A DNA stretch of 64,000 nt. Source: Umbelopsis ramanniana AG. Its lineage: Eukaryota > Mucoromycota > Umbelopsidomycetes > Umbelopsidales > Umbelopsidaceae. Below the pieces are notes generated by a model, which made no database searches, had not been told where the DNA came from, and saw only the letters and a program-made list of their open reading frames with translations. Numbering within the stretch: the first letter of the stretch is position 1; each line of letters starts with the position of its first letter. Of the stretch, positions 26,795 to 39,198 are shown piece after piece. The stretch spans positions 1-64,000 of the forward strand of contig NW_026252140.1 of NCBI RefSeq assembly GCF_025399195.1, in the 5' to 3' direction. Position numbers and translations under genes: made by a program.

Positions 26795-27739
26795 TTACGA
26801 GAATTTACTGGCATTATGAACTTTTGCAACGTCCCATTCACGAACACCTTTGCTATATACAATACCATCATTCAGTGAACGATGGTTGGCGTCTGATGTC
26901 TTTTCTTTCTTGGATTTCTTGTGTTTATGCTTTCGCAACGATTCTTCTTTGCCCTTGGATTTACTCTTTTTAGATTTACTTTTTTTCTTTTTGCTATGTG
27001 CATGGCTATCGACCCAGCCATCCTCGTCAACAACCTTGCCGGTGTCTTGGCTTGGATCATAAGATTTCGAAAAATATTTGTCCATAGCCGAAGGACCTCC
27101 TGCAGTAATATTGCCTCGACCTTTAAAAGTGACAGTTTTTTCATCCTCAGAGGACTCAGAGCTTGACGAATTGTCAGGATGGGTATCAACCGACTGGTGG
27201 CGACGTGGTGATGATGTAGGTGAGCTTGATCGGTCCCGCTCGCGCCTTTCGTAGTCTTTATATGGCGATCGACTCCTAGAGCGTCTTGATCGTTTTGCTA
27301 TGGATGTAGGAGACCTTGATCGGCGTCTACTTCTATCTCTTTCTTCCCGTTCAATTCGCCGTCTATTCGCTTGTGCTTGCTCTTCTGTGGCTCGAATAAG
27401 TGCTTGATTGTGACTGTCAGTTGCTTTGACGACATTCAGCAAAAACCTTTTGTTCATCTTGGGAAGTGTGCTTGGAGGACTATAGACTGGTTAGCATCTA
27501 AATCAGGACATCAAATGTGTAAAGTTGTCAAATAAGACTTACGTTCCGGAATTGGGGAGGTAGGCTTTCACACCGATGTCGTTATACTTTTTCTTATTTA
27601 CTTGAGCTTCACGGAGAAGTATATCAGCAACATATTTATCAAGATCTTCATCGGCGACTTTGCTAGTATCTCCTCCTGCAGCAGCTCGCACCAAATCGCT
27701 TACTGCTGAGGAGAAGATTGATTTCGGCTGCTTGGACAT
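26795..27739 (-). CDS. RS-rich nuclear protein, probable splicing-related
   Basis: Exon 1 is 27739-27543 and exon 2 is 27479-26795, joined in phase to give 293 residues. The N-terminus MSKQPKSIFSSAVSDLVRAA and DEDLDKYVADILLREAQVNK is helical; then comes MNKRFLLNVVKATDSHNQAL, an RE/RR-rich stretch with SR/RS dipeptides (RRRSRSPTSIAKRSRRSRSR), a Ser-rich acidic patch, and a Lys-rich C-terminus (KKKKSKSKKSKSKGKEES). Composition and layout resemble fungal proteins annotated as splicing factor 38B-like, though I cannot confirm orthology. The start at 27739 is the first real ATG. A role in nuclear RNA processing is inferred from the RS and K-rich tracts. Confidence 0.7.
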
Positions 27740-27888
27740 GGAGGTCAACAGTATTGGCAGTCACCTGTTCCAAAGACACCATTATGAACAGAGCACGTGA
27801 TCTAAATAAGGATGGATTCCACGTTCATTAGTGGAAGTGGGCACGCTAAGAAAAAGAAGCATATTATAGTAATAGCTTTGATTGAAGC

Positions 27889-28164
27889 TTAGAGAAAACT
27901 TTTCAACCATGTCATGTCATTGGTAATACTTTCTGTAAAGTTAGTCCTAGACACGGCACAAACCTTACGACAGGCCGTGGTATAATATGAAAATCTGTCA
28001 AGCATCAAAAGCATCGCTTTCAAAATCAAAAATGACCTACCTATTTCAAATGCATATTTTTCAACGTACATGCAAAAGCACCTTCGCTTTGTCCCTGCTA
28101 CTTTAGATTCAATGTCAAGTATAGATACAACTTGAGCTATAGCGTCCGCAAATGAAAGAACCAT
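27889..28164 (-). CDS. Uncertain small gene or gene fragment
   Basis: Not recognised. From ATG 28164 the frame reads MVLSFADAIAQVVSILDIES then KRRCFCMYVEKYAFEI and meets a donor-like G|GTAGGTC; a plausible acceptor TTGACAG follows about 46 bases later. Splicing onwards gives only a short ending. The sequence looks protein-like in the first 45 residues, but I cannot build a convincing full gene. It could be a short real gene, a decayed copy, or chance. It lies between the RS-rich gene (-) and DLT1 (+). Confidence 0.2.
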   Translation of the reverse strand: MVLSFADAIAQVVSILDIESKVAGTKRRCFCMYVEKYAFEIGRSFLILKAMLLMLDRFSYYTTACRKVCAVSRTNFTESITNDMTWLKSFL

Positions 28165-28410
28165 TTCGAAAGCCTTTGCTATAAGGAGCCAGGGAGTTTT
28201 GGAATTGATAATTGGTCAACGGTGCATGTTTGTAGTGTATTTGCTTTGAATCGATGGTGTTAGGGGAGCAAGCAGGGTACATCTGGTGAAATAGTGGTTG
28301 AAACAGCGAAATTTTTGTTTCGGAACCCCATTATCTTTCTTTGTCCTGACCTGGCAAAATCACCCCGTTTTGTTCGTGTGTTTGGTTCATCCGCCTTTCC
28401 CACAAATGAG

Positions 28411-29528
28411 ATGAACACATCACCGGCCCGTCGAGAATCAAACGCCCTATATACCGCCTCTCTTTTCATTTTGATTGCATTAACGGCTCTATGTCTAGCC
28501 GTATCAGCTGCTGATGTCATTATCCAAGCATTAGCCGACAAGAATCAATATGGACAACATGACTATCGCAATCTTTTTGTCGTCGGAGGCAGCTACGTTT
28601 TGCTTGTAAGAATTTTTTTACAAACTATCCACTATCTATATCGGAACATGTTTTTAACGATCAGAATAGGGGTTATTAGCATTCATTTTTTCATGTAGTC
28701 GACTATTCACTGTTCGAAGGTCTCTTGCGGATATCCCAAAATTGCATATCCCGATCAGCGAGTATGACTTGCCAAAGGTAACTCAGATGTTTGATTTAAA
28801 ATTCATGGATCTGCAGTGTATCCGAAACAATGATAACATTAAGACATGCTTCGTGATTACAGAAAGTTCATAAAAGGATACAAGAAGGTTTTACAGATAT
28901 TCGGCACATTCGGAGCTTAGCAGAGCCTAAGCCAGAAGACGTTGGTCAGCTGGGGTGGGCTAAGCCTGGATCAGAGTTTGAGGGTGTCAATTTTAAACGA
29001 GCCATTACAAGAACTTCAGGAATCATCGGTGAGACTTTTTCAGACGTTCAGTTTTGACACTGGAGATAGCCAATTTATGTATTTCATTGTACAGAAAAAG
29101 CCGCAATTGAAATGGATCAAGACTTTGTCCGTCCTGCTTATATTCCCTTTCGTCAGTATGTCGAATTTCTGTCACAGCACATCAAGGTTGATCGTTCAAT
29201 TGTAGATGTCTATCTTGATGGATACGAACGGGCACGCTTTAGTCAAGATGAATTTACGGAAGCAGAATATCTTGGCATTATGGGCCACCTCGCTATCATT
29301 CTTCGAAGCATGGGATACCTCACGGACAATGATGCGGTGATTGAGGAGAGTATTGGTAGCAGAGCAGCTAGTTCACGCATTTATGCCTCTAGTGGATCAT
29401 CTATGGCGGACTCTGAGGTCAAAATTCGAGGTGGTTACATCGTTCAAGACGGGTCAGACAGTGGTCTATCTGATAATGCTGAAAAACATAGTATTCTTTC
29501 TTGGGAGAGCGCACGAAGGATGAATTGA
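28411..29528 (+). CDS. DLT1: DLT1 family membrane protein (defect at low temperature)
   Basis: Start MNTSPARRESNALYTASLFI leads into membrane segment 1 (LFILIALTALCLAVSAADVI); a second begins at NLFVVGGSYVLL. After an intron comes RLFTVRRSLADIPKLHIPIS, the family hallmark, then VHKRIQEGFTDIRHI, PKPEDVGQLGWAKPGSEFEG and a C-terminal helical domain ending SARRMN at TGA 29528. Known: yeast Dlt1 is a poorly understood two-membrane-segment protein needed for growth at low temperature. Odd: the exon 1/exon 2 junction does not close cleanly with standard signals (see findings), so residues around the second membrane segment are uncertain. Confidence 0.82.
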
Positions 29529-29876
29529 GTGATGGTGGATTAAACATCGTCATTCTCATATTGATATACCCGCATGCACATGCCACTGGAACGAAATCTG
29601 TGGACAAATCCAAAGAGTGCCATGCTTAGTTTCCATGACACTCTGTAGACTTTCTCCAACTTCTGGAAGGCAGCGCCTACAAAGAGTAGTTGAAGGAACC
29701 TCATTTTGATATATTTCTGTAGATGAAAGATGATCCCCTATTGCTGCATCTTATTATTATATAACCACTTTCGTAATATACTTTTGAAACAATGAATTTT
29801 TTCAAAGCAAGCCATTGCTCCGTCGCCCCGCCTATTCTTTTATGCCGTTGTATTCATAGGCAGTATATCTGCAGCC
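29529..29876 (+). other. Intergenic, DLT1 to F-box gene
   Basis: 348 bases of AT-rich sequence holding the DLT1 3' end and the F-box gene leader; nothing else supported. Confidence 0.5.
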
Positions 29877-30996
29877 ATGCCTATACCACACGATATCGTT
29901 TACCTTGTGTGCTCTTTTGCAATAGGCGATGATTATAGTCAATATTTGTCCATTATGCAAGTCAACCACGAATGGGCTGAAATTGCTTGCCGAATGCTGT
30001 ACTGGTAAATGACTGACGTTCGTCTAGTCTGGCTTATGTAACAATCTATCGCTAATCCTTCATTGTCACAATCACACTCTGTGCCTCGTCCTTAGTAACC
30101 CGAGATTGCAAAACTATGTTGCATTTTGCGGGTTTGTACGGACAGTGACCAAGGCCAACGGAATACTACCTTATGCCGAATATGTTCGAGCACTCGATAC
30201 GGCAGCCGTTAACAAATACGACCTGCGGCGCCGACTCATCAAGTTAATTGCATGTTGCCATGGCCTCATATCACTCTCCCTTGGTTACCAACCTGCATCT
30301 GTCGAACTTGACTTTTTTGCTCAAGTCAAACAACATTGCCCTCGTCTACAAACATTACAGCTCCCTGACATAGAAAAATGTATTTTTATGCAAGAATGGA
30401 ACTTTTCAGGCTTCAAACGCTTGCGAACCGTTCATCTTATTGCAGCACCAATTGGCCCATCATCCATTACTAGTCTGCCCAAACGGGTCAAAGTAGTGCG
30501 ACTAGAGCGGGTTGCGTTCGACAATTTGTACCTCGAACGACTCCTGAAAACGCACCCTTATATTCAAGAGATTGAAATCACCAACTGCAAAGATATATCC
30601 AAATTTCCTGGCTTAGCATATGCTTCTTCGCTGCAATCCCTCACAATCTCAGGGAGGACGATAGACGATAGTACCCTTAAGGATATATGGAGCCTTCGGC
30701 ATACCTTCATAAAATGCGATTTTCGAGATACATGTATTACCGACGAGACTTTGATTGCCATCTCAAACTCTAGCGTCACTATGAACGAACTTTATCTGAA
30801 CGACTGTAGTGGAATAACCATTGAAGGGGCCAGAGCTCTACTTTTGGCAACCCCACCACCTGAATTGATTGACATCACAGGCTGTATGCAAATTTCACCA
30901 GTCCAGGCTGAATACCTAGAAAACAAATCACCCAGTGGAACGAAGATAATCGCGCGAAAGAAGATGAGCTTTTTCGTCAATAACATATTTGATTGA
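29877..30996 (+). CDS. F-box-like/leucine-rich-repeat protein, 342 residues
   Basis: Exon 1 (29877-30004) and exon 2 (30096-30996) join in phase (TG|T) to give 1,029 bases. Exon 1 encodes MPIPHDIVYLVCSFAIGDDY and NHEWAEIACRMLY, which has the I/L-x-x-I/V ... V-x-x-x-W spacing of an F-box. Exon 2 starts CNPRLQNYVAFCGFVRTV and then shows irregular LRR-type repeats (LQTLQLPDIEKC, LRTVHLIAAPIG, VKVVRLERVAFD, IQEIEITNCKDI, LYLNDCSGITIEGARALL). Known: such proteins recruit substrates to SCF ubiquitin ligases, and Mucoromycota carry large families of them. The substrate is unknown. Without exon 1 the frame would start too late, so the two-exon model is preferred. Confidence 0.75.
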
Positions 30997-31759
30997 TAAT
31001 TTTGACCGCAAGCTTGGCACCACCATGTAGTAACACCTAATACTCATTTTGTATGCCCAGCGGTTGGACCAGTCTATATTTAACTCGCTTGCATTTTGTA
31101 CTATTTATTTGATATGCCATCCTATTGAAATGCAGAGATGTTTTGCGCAGGGGGTGTATGATTGAACAATAGTTCTGAATTGATAGATATGACATGTGCT
31201 AAACAGACCCCGTAGCTCTAACCTGTGTTTTTGAGTGAACCTGTTGATTCAAAAATGCGTAGGCAGGCTGGTGAAAAAAAAAACCCACATACGCACAGCG
31301 CCGCAATTTTGAGTGGGTAAACTATCCTGTGTTTTTGTACGTGATCTCTTGTCCTTCAACTTAATTTAGCTTTATGGGACTACCAACACCTGCATCTACT
31401 AGTGTACTTTCTCCTCCGTCTTCGAATGACAGTTCATCGCGATTACTTTTTCAAAAAAGTACGCGCCATGGTAAAATGATGAAGATATTTGGAAATTGAT
31501 CCACGTCAACAACAAAGCCCCAGGTTAACCAAAGTGTAAGAGCGCGTGTTTAGCCACATCTTATTTGAACGAAGAGAGGGGCTTTGATACCCAGAACACT
31601 GGTGCAACGTTCACCTCCAATCACAAAGCTTGTCTCACGTTCAGTGCAATAAAAAAAAGAAGGTCCCAAAATACTTTTTTATATATCTTACCTGTTTGCT
31701 TTAAGCCTCGCCTAAACCTCTTTTCATACTTTCCTTTCGTTCCTACTCCTCCTACCATC
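30997..31759 (+). promoter_or_regulatory. Intergenic with promoter of the Kre9-like gene
   Basis: 763 bases without a gene. A TATATAT at 31680-31686 lies about 75 bases before the next ATG and is followed by a pyrimidine-rich leader; these are plausible promoter elements. Confidence 0.4.
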
Positions 31760-32772
31760 ATGGTCTCCTACACCCTCATCTCAACCGTCTTCGCTGCCAT
31801 TGCTACAGCTGTCTCTGCCAACATGGCTCCAAGTGAACCTGCTCCAGGTACCATTTGGACCATTGGACAGTCTGGTTTAATTCAATGGGGTATGTCTTTT
31901 ATTTATTAGATCGCATTCACGAACGAATCTCGACGCTTTCTGACGCCTTACTCGCTAATTTAGCCGATGACAGTACCTCTCCTGCTCTCGCAACCGACTG
32001 GAAGAAGTTCAAGATTGGTAAGAAATTTGAATGTAATATACAGGTTGTGTAACCATGTTTCTCAACTCCGGTGCTTTTTTCTGCTTGTGCTTTTTAGATT
32101 TCATGACTGGTGACAACACCAACCAGATCCTCTTGAGTAATGTTGCCACTGTAAGCTCGACGATTTCAACAGGATATAATATCTATACAAAAGTATTAAA
32201 TAGGGCTTCACCCCTTACGTTCTTTCTAGGGACTTGATGGAACCGCCGCTACTACTTATAATTGGACTTGCCCCGATGTGGATGTTCACTCAGCTATCTA
32301 CTTCTTCATGTTCACCAGCTGTAAGTTTATCAAGTCATTGTTCTTACAAGGCATATACTTGGCTATTAAACATTTTGTCCTTATAGTAACCAAGCCAACT
32401 GACATGGCATGGACCACCCGATTTGCTATCGTCGGCGCAGACGGTGTTCAAACTGCTCCTGCTAATTCCGCTCAACCCGACGGATCCACCTTGGACGGCA
32501 AGGCCATCCCTTGGGGAGTTGGTCACCTCGTCAACTCCGCTAATGCTTCTGCTTCTGCCGCCACCAACAGCATCATTGCCTCCACTGCCCCTGCTCTCAG
32601 CTTGAGCAGCGCTGCTCCTGCCGCCACTGATTCTGGAGCCGCCGTGAGTGCTGCTGGTTCTTCCCCAGCTGCTGCCTCTCCCTCCACCTCCCAAAAATCC
32701 AGCGCTTCCAAGGTCCTCACCACTGCAGGTCTTGGATTAGCCGCTGTCGCTGCCGTCATGATGGCTATGTAA
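31760..32772 (+). CDS. GPI-anchored Ser/Thr-rich protein, Kre9/Knh1 family
   Basis: Five exons: 31760-31889, 31964-32017, 32098-32150, 32230-32320 and 32387-32772, giving 237 residues in phase throughout. The signal peptide is MVSYTLISTVFAAIATAVSA. The N-terminal domain has PAPGTIWTIGQSGLIQW, the start of the Kre9/Knh1 (PF10342-type) fold, ending around MAWTTRFAIVGADG. A long Ala/Ser/Thr stretch follows, then a hydrophobic C-terminus AGLGLAAVAAVMMAM typical of a GPI-attachment signal. Known: members are cell-surface proteins tied to beta-1,6-glucan assembly in yeast. In this lineage a general cell-wall role is the safer statement. Confidence 0.88.
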
Positions 32773-33500
32773 AACTATAACCCAACAACAATACCATGCT
32801 ATTGTGTTGTTTGCCACCTTGTAAGAAGTACGAAAAAACAATCAGAAAGTTGAAATATGGTCAGATCGGCCGATATCCCCCCTTCTTCCATTTCTCCCTA
32901 TTACCACGAGTTTTCATTTTGAAAAAGCCGTGATTTTTTGTTTTCAACATGTTACCCTTTTTCCTTTTCGTCTCTCCACGTTCTCATCCTTCTGTTTAAA
33001 TACTTAACTAGGATTTTTTCTGCCTTACAGGGTGATAGTGTACTTTCACAAACCAAGAGTAATACATTTTGATTTCAGTGAATCTGTTTTCCAAAAATAG
33101 ACAAACCGCCCGAGTAGACTGTGCAGAGCCAACCCAAGCCTTTCCAGTGCTTGAATTCGTACAAGGAGTGTTTTGCCAGAAACACTGTTTTTAAGTCTAT
33201 TATAAAGTTGCGCTTTGGCCGTGCGACACACAAGCTTAAAATGTCCTGGCAGTGTTTTCCGCAAAGGGAATGACGGTAATGGATTCAGAAAAGGGTCGAG
33301 ACTTTTTGATGCCGAAAGTCTTGTTTTCTCTGTAAGAGAAAGTCACCAATCAGAGCATTGGAGTATTAAAGAAAACTCAAACGGAAACTTTCTACCGAGG
33401 TGGGCTTCATCCTCTCTCTACTGTTTATAGAACGCTTTTATATTTTAGGGAAAAGAGTTTTCATTTTTTGCCTCTTTTTCGCCTTCCTTTTCAACCGGAC
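32773..33500 (+). other. Intergenic between two cell-surface protein genes
   Basis: 728 bases holding the Kre9-like gene's 3' end and the leader of the next gene. No supported coding sequence or repeat. Confidence 0.45.
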
Positions 33501-33770
33501 ATGACACTTTCCAAGGCAGTGTTCATAACCGCCTTCATCTTTCTTGTCACTGCCTGCGCGGGAGAGCTAGCCGCTAACGTCGCTTTGAATGCTCGGGCTA
33601 TTATTACCGTAACATCCACCACAACTGGCCCGGCGACGACCGTTGCCGTTACAGCACAGCCAACCTCCACAATCGCTATGACGACGCAAACTCCTAATTC
33701 CGCTCTCACCATAACCACCTCGCCATGGATATACCTTATAGCCGCTACCATCACCTGGATATTGCGATGA
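33501..33770 (+). CDS. Small Thr/Ser-rich secreted or GPI-anchored protein, 89 residues
   Basis: A single exon. MTLSKAVFITAFIFLVTACA is a clear signal peptide. The middle is dominated by Thr, Ala and Val (TVTSTTTGPATTVAVTAQP), which would be heavily O-glycosylated, and the end PWIYLIAATITWILR is a hydrophobic tail of the kind replaced by a GPI anchor. The start is the first ATG after a C/T-rich leader. It lies directly after the Kre9-like gene on the same strand, a second small cell-wall protein. No family is recognised. Its brevity leaves room for doubt. Confidence 0.6.
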   Translation: MTLSKAVFITAFIFLVTACAGELAANVALNARAIITVTSTTTGPATTVAVTAQPTSTIAMTTQTPNSALTITTSPWIYLIAATITWILR

Positions 33771-33985
33771 TATGTTAGATAAGGTGGGGACGCAAATACA
33801 TCAATCTTTTGTCATGCATGACGATGTCTAAAAAAATTTTAGGCAGCAGACCAATTTTATGGGAAGTAAGAATGATAACATGGTACAAGTGATTGCTATG
33901 ACAGCAAGAAACGTTTTTTTGTTGTAAAAAGAAGAAAGAAAACATAAAAGTAGAAAAAGAATTATAATTTTCTAACCGTGTTGAT

Positions 33986-36055
<2,070 letters not shown>

Positions 36056-37559
36056 TCTTATTACTATTGCGCGTTTATGTCAAAGCTACACTTTGGTAAC
36101 CTCTCTCCGCTAGTAGGAATTTTTACGACTAGTGTGGCTTAGTTGCAAAGTGCAGTATCACTGCCAAAATTCAAGTCATTGAAGGGATAAAAGTTGATTT
36201 TAGTAATAAATTTTGTTTATAGTGTCGTGTCTCCAATATGAGAGGCAATAGCAGTTAAAATATAATATAAAAAACGAAAACACGTATAGCATTTTATTAG
36301 ATTGTTACATGACAACATGTGAGCTCTCAATTTTTTCTAGCATTACCTAGGAACACTTTGACAGTGGTTGTTCGAATGGAAACGGACGGCCGGAGTTTCT
36401 AAGAACATCCATCACGTTTGGTTTCAGATTGCTAAAACCAGTTGCTACTTTTGTATAAAGTCGAGTGGAGTATCTAAATAAAGATCTACGAAAGTTGCCT
36501 TCAATGAAAATTTACTTTGCAGAAAATTTTTGCAAAAATACAGGCAGAAAATACTCCTGTCCTGTTCTAGTACGGTGAAATGAGGTGAAGTGAATAATAT
36601 TTTAGCCCCGGTGTTTAAAGAAATAAACTCAAAAAAATTTCAAATTTAAACAGTTGTGAGCAGACTGAAGATTTGACAACATGGCTGTTAAGAGACAGTA
36701 GAAAATTTAATAGTAATATAGTGCTTACATACCGCATGGTAACACGCAAGGACAACAGCTGAGGTCCACAGAATACGTTATATCTGATATCGTCATGCGC
36801 GAAGCCTGAGCGGAAAACTCAGATTCGCTGGCCACTGACTACGCACGTATCCCAATAAAACGGAAAACTTTTCTGGCATTTCAACAGTCTGTTGAGTATT
36901 TTTGGTACAGCACTTAATGTAGAGAATTACTTTGCATTGTTTATCAGCTGAATAATTGACAGTGGTTTCATGTCGTGAGTCATGATTATGCATTGACGGG
37001 CTCAACATTAATTAATAATAGCTTGCTTCATTGTTGTAGATGCCACGACAAATGAGCCATACTGCAAAAAAAAAAAAAATGGTACTATTGCCATGAAAGT
37101 GTCAAACTGATTGAGAATTTTTTTTTTTTTTTTTGGCGGTTTTTATTTTGATCATCATCGGCAAGTTAAAAGTTTTTCAAGTATCCAAGTAGTTGATGTT
37201 ACGACCTGCCTAGACTGTGTATGCTATGGATGCAAAGAGTAAGTTTGTTAAATGAATATACTACATCATATTTGATAATGTCAGCTGGCATTATCTACAG
37301 GTTATGTGTACGTTCAATTTGCAACATGAGTATATTTTTGCAAACAGATATGAACATTCAAGATTCCAAATTTTGAAAGTAAAACTGAGTGATTTTGTCA
37401 ATTGTAGTGTATTTGATATAATTAGTTGATTTAGTTCTAGATATATCTATTATAGGATGCAGTCTGTACAGATGAAGGAATATTTAAAGCAGTAGTGTTT
37501 GATAAATGATAATGATAATAATGTGCTTGTTCCTTCAGGTGTGGCATGGGTGCCAATGT
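36056..37559. other. Long AT-rich intergenic region with A14/T17 inverted pair
   Basis: 1.5 kb upstream of RVB2 with no supported gene on either strand. A run of 14 A at 37066-37079 and a run of 17 T at 37118-37134 face each other across about 38 bases and could form a weak hairpin. Short ATG-led frames here lack any protein-like composition. Confidence 0.5.
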
Positions 37560-37823
37560 TTAAGCGCCAGTGCTCATGGGATCATATCCAGGGTTTCTGC
37601 TGATGGAACCGCCCATAGGGTCAACATACCCACCAACAACGTCAGGGTGATTAGTACTTCGCATAGGGTCAGCCAAGAACTTTGATAGAGATTTTGGGAT
37701 AGTTGATTTCTTCACTGGTGTGACAAGATCTTCATTGGAAGCGATTGATGAGGCAGAGCTAACGGGAGCACTATTTGCAGGAGTAGAGTTCTTGTGTTTG
37801 ATAGAGAAAATGTTGAAAACCAT
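37560..37823 (-). CDS. Small hypothetical protein, 87 residues
   Basis: Not recognised. A single exon from ATG 37823 to TAA 37560. It begins MVFNIFSIKHKNSTPANSAP, has a Ser-rich middle, KKSTIPKSLSKFLADPMRST and a Gly/Pro/Met-rich end (GGYVDPMGGSISRNPGYDPM). No signal peptide or membrane segment. A TATA-like TATATAAAGG in the right orientation lies about 65 bases upstream (37884-37893), and long gene-free stretches flank both sides, which argues it is a genuine, separately regulated gene, perhaps stage- or stress-induced. That last point is inference. Confidence 0.55.
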   Translation of the reverse strand: MVFNIFSIKHKNSTPANSAPVSSASSIASNEDLVTPVKKSTIPKSLSKFLADPMRSTNHPDVVGGYVDPMGGSISRNPGYDPMSTGA

Positions 37824-38802
37824 TTTTATGATTGAGAGGAGTATTAAGATGTGAACGATGAAATATGCAACACGAAAGTGATGTCCTTTATATACTTGAT
37901 CCAGAGCAGGGCGAATTCGGAACCTGGAATTTTCTATTAAAGGCTGTCAAGGCACCATCATCCAATTAGGCACACGGCAAACACAAATTACAAATCAGGT
38001 TGATTTATAAGTGTTACTGCTTTTGAAATATCTGACGTGCTCTAGCAGTATACTACTTTGGATTTTATTAATTTAGTCGTCTCATCTTGTTGAACGATCA
38101 ATACTCTCCCTACAAGTCTTCACATGATGCATCATCAATCTAGAGTTTTGGAGACAAAAGACGTCACAAAAGAAGGAGCTCCGAACTGAGCTCCGGTTAA
38201 AGACTCTCTTACCAAGATCAGACACAGTCTGGCCAAGACATTCCCCGACAGAATTGAAAGTTGGAGAAGGGGTGAGTTTCAGTATTTGAAAATGGTAACG
38301 TATGATTGGATTGGAGTTGAATTCAACTTCTACGCTTGAGTTTCCTTTTTAGTCAATATGTGTTGTCTTCCACGGAATTCAACGGGTCAGCTCTGGTTTA
38401 TCCGGCTACTCCTTTTTTCCAGGCTTATGATCTGACATGATTGCACATCTTCGCGGATAAAGCCATTCACTTCCGTTCCTTTGCTACCAATTCCGCTTCT
38501 ACGTTTTCTACCCAGGTTTCACGCATACTCATGGCTGCCAATAGCATGCCTTGCTTTCCTTAAACTCTATTTTATACATTTCTGACACACAAATTGCTAT
38601 GACCACCACAAAGGTGTCGATAAAAATAATGAAAATAGAACTTCCTTATGGAACCTAAATGGTCCTCCATAGTAGCCTCTTGCCTTATCGTTTTATTGCA
38701 TTTGATATTTACAATTGCGGTGATGGTTCTAAATTTGAGCAAAACGGGGATATGTCGAGACGAATTAACTACAGTGAAGCTGTTGCCAATATTGTTGTTG
38801 AG
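37824..38802. other. Intergenic, small-gene promoter and unassigned sequence
   Basis: 979 bases. Apart from the TATA-like site at 37884-37893 serving the gene at its left, I see no coding sequence, repeat or RNA gene. Confidence 0.45.
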
Positions 38803-39033
38803 CTAATAATTATCTTCCTTTGCTTCGTTCGCATCCTTCAATCGTCTCTTCTCCTCTCGTAAGCCGAGGTATAACTGGTTGAGCTGGGACGCAACAGTGT
38901 TGGTTGTGGAGTGGACAGCAGCTCCCTTATGGAGAAAATCGCCCATGGCTGCAGTGGCTGCTTCGACAGATATAGATTTGGAGCTCTCAACGTTAAGCTT
39001 GAGTGGTGGTTCCAATGCTTTAAAGGTTGACAT
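38803..39033 (-). CDS. Small helical hypothetical protein, 76 residues
   Basis: Not recognised. A single exon from ATG 39033. MSTFKALEPPLKLNVESSKS is followed by VEAATAAMGDFLHKGA and a C-terminal coiled-coil-like helix SQLNQLYLGLREEKRRLKDA. It looks like a small subunit of a larger complex (kinetochore, tethering or BLOC-type), but no family can be named. It is arranged head-to-head with the coiled-coil gene on the plus strand, with only 165 bases between the two start codons. Confidence 0.55.
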   Translation of the reverse strand: MSTFKALEPPLKLNVESSKSISVEAATAAMGDFLHKGAAVHSTTNTVASQLNQLYLGLREEKRRLKDANEAKEDNY

Positions 39034-39090
39034 GTTGTCGGATTGTAGACTGAATGTAAGATTCTTCTCGCAATGCTGGCAAGTGCTTTG

Positions 39091-39109
39091 AAAAAAAAAA
39101 AAAAAAAAA
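39091..39109. promoter_or_regulatory. A19 tract in a 165-bp divergent promoter
   Basis: A run of 19 A lies in the middle of the short gap between two divergent genes. Poly(dA:dT) tracts exclude nucleosomes in fungal promoters; here it probably serves both genes. Confidence 0.45.
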
Positions 39110-39198
39110 TATCAAAGAACAGTCCTATCCCAGCTTCCGCCGCCCCTCGATTGAGATTTGAAAACTCCGCTTTCTCTGATAGGATCTCCTTTGCAAAG

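Noticed and set aside
32344-32694. Long minus-strand Gly/Ser/Arg-rich frame opposite the Kre9-like gene
   Set aside because: It is the antisense reading of an Ala/Ser repeat region; the plus strand has signal peptide, domain and splice sites.
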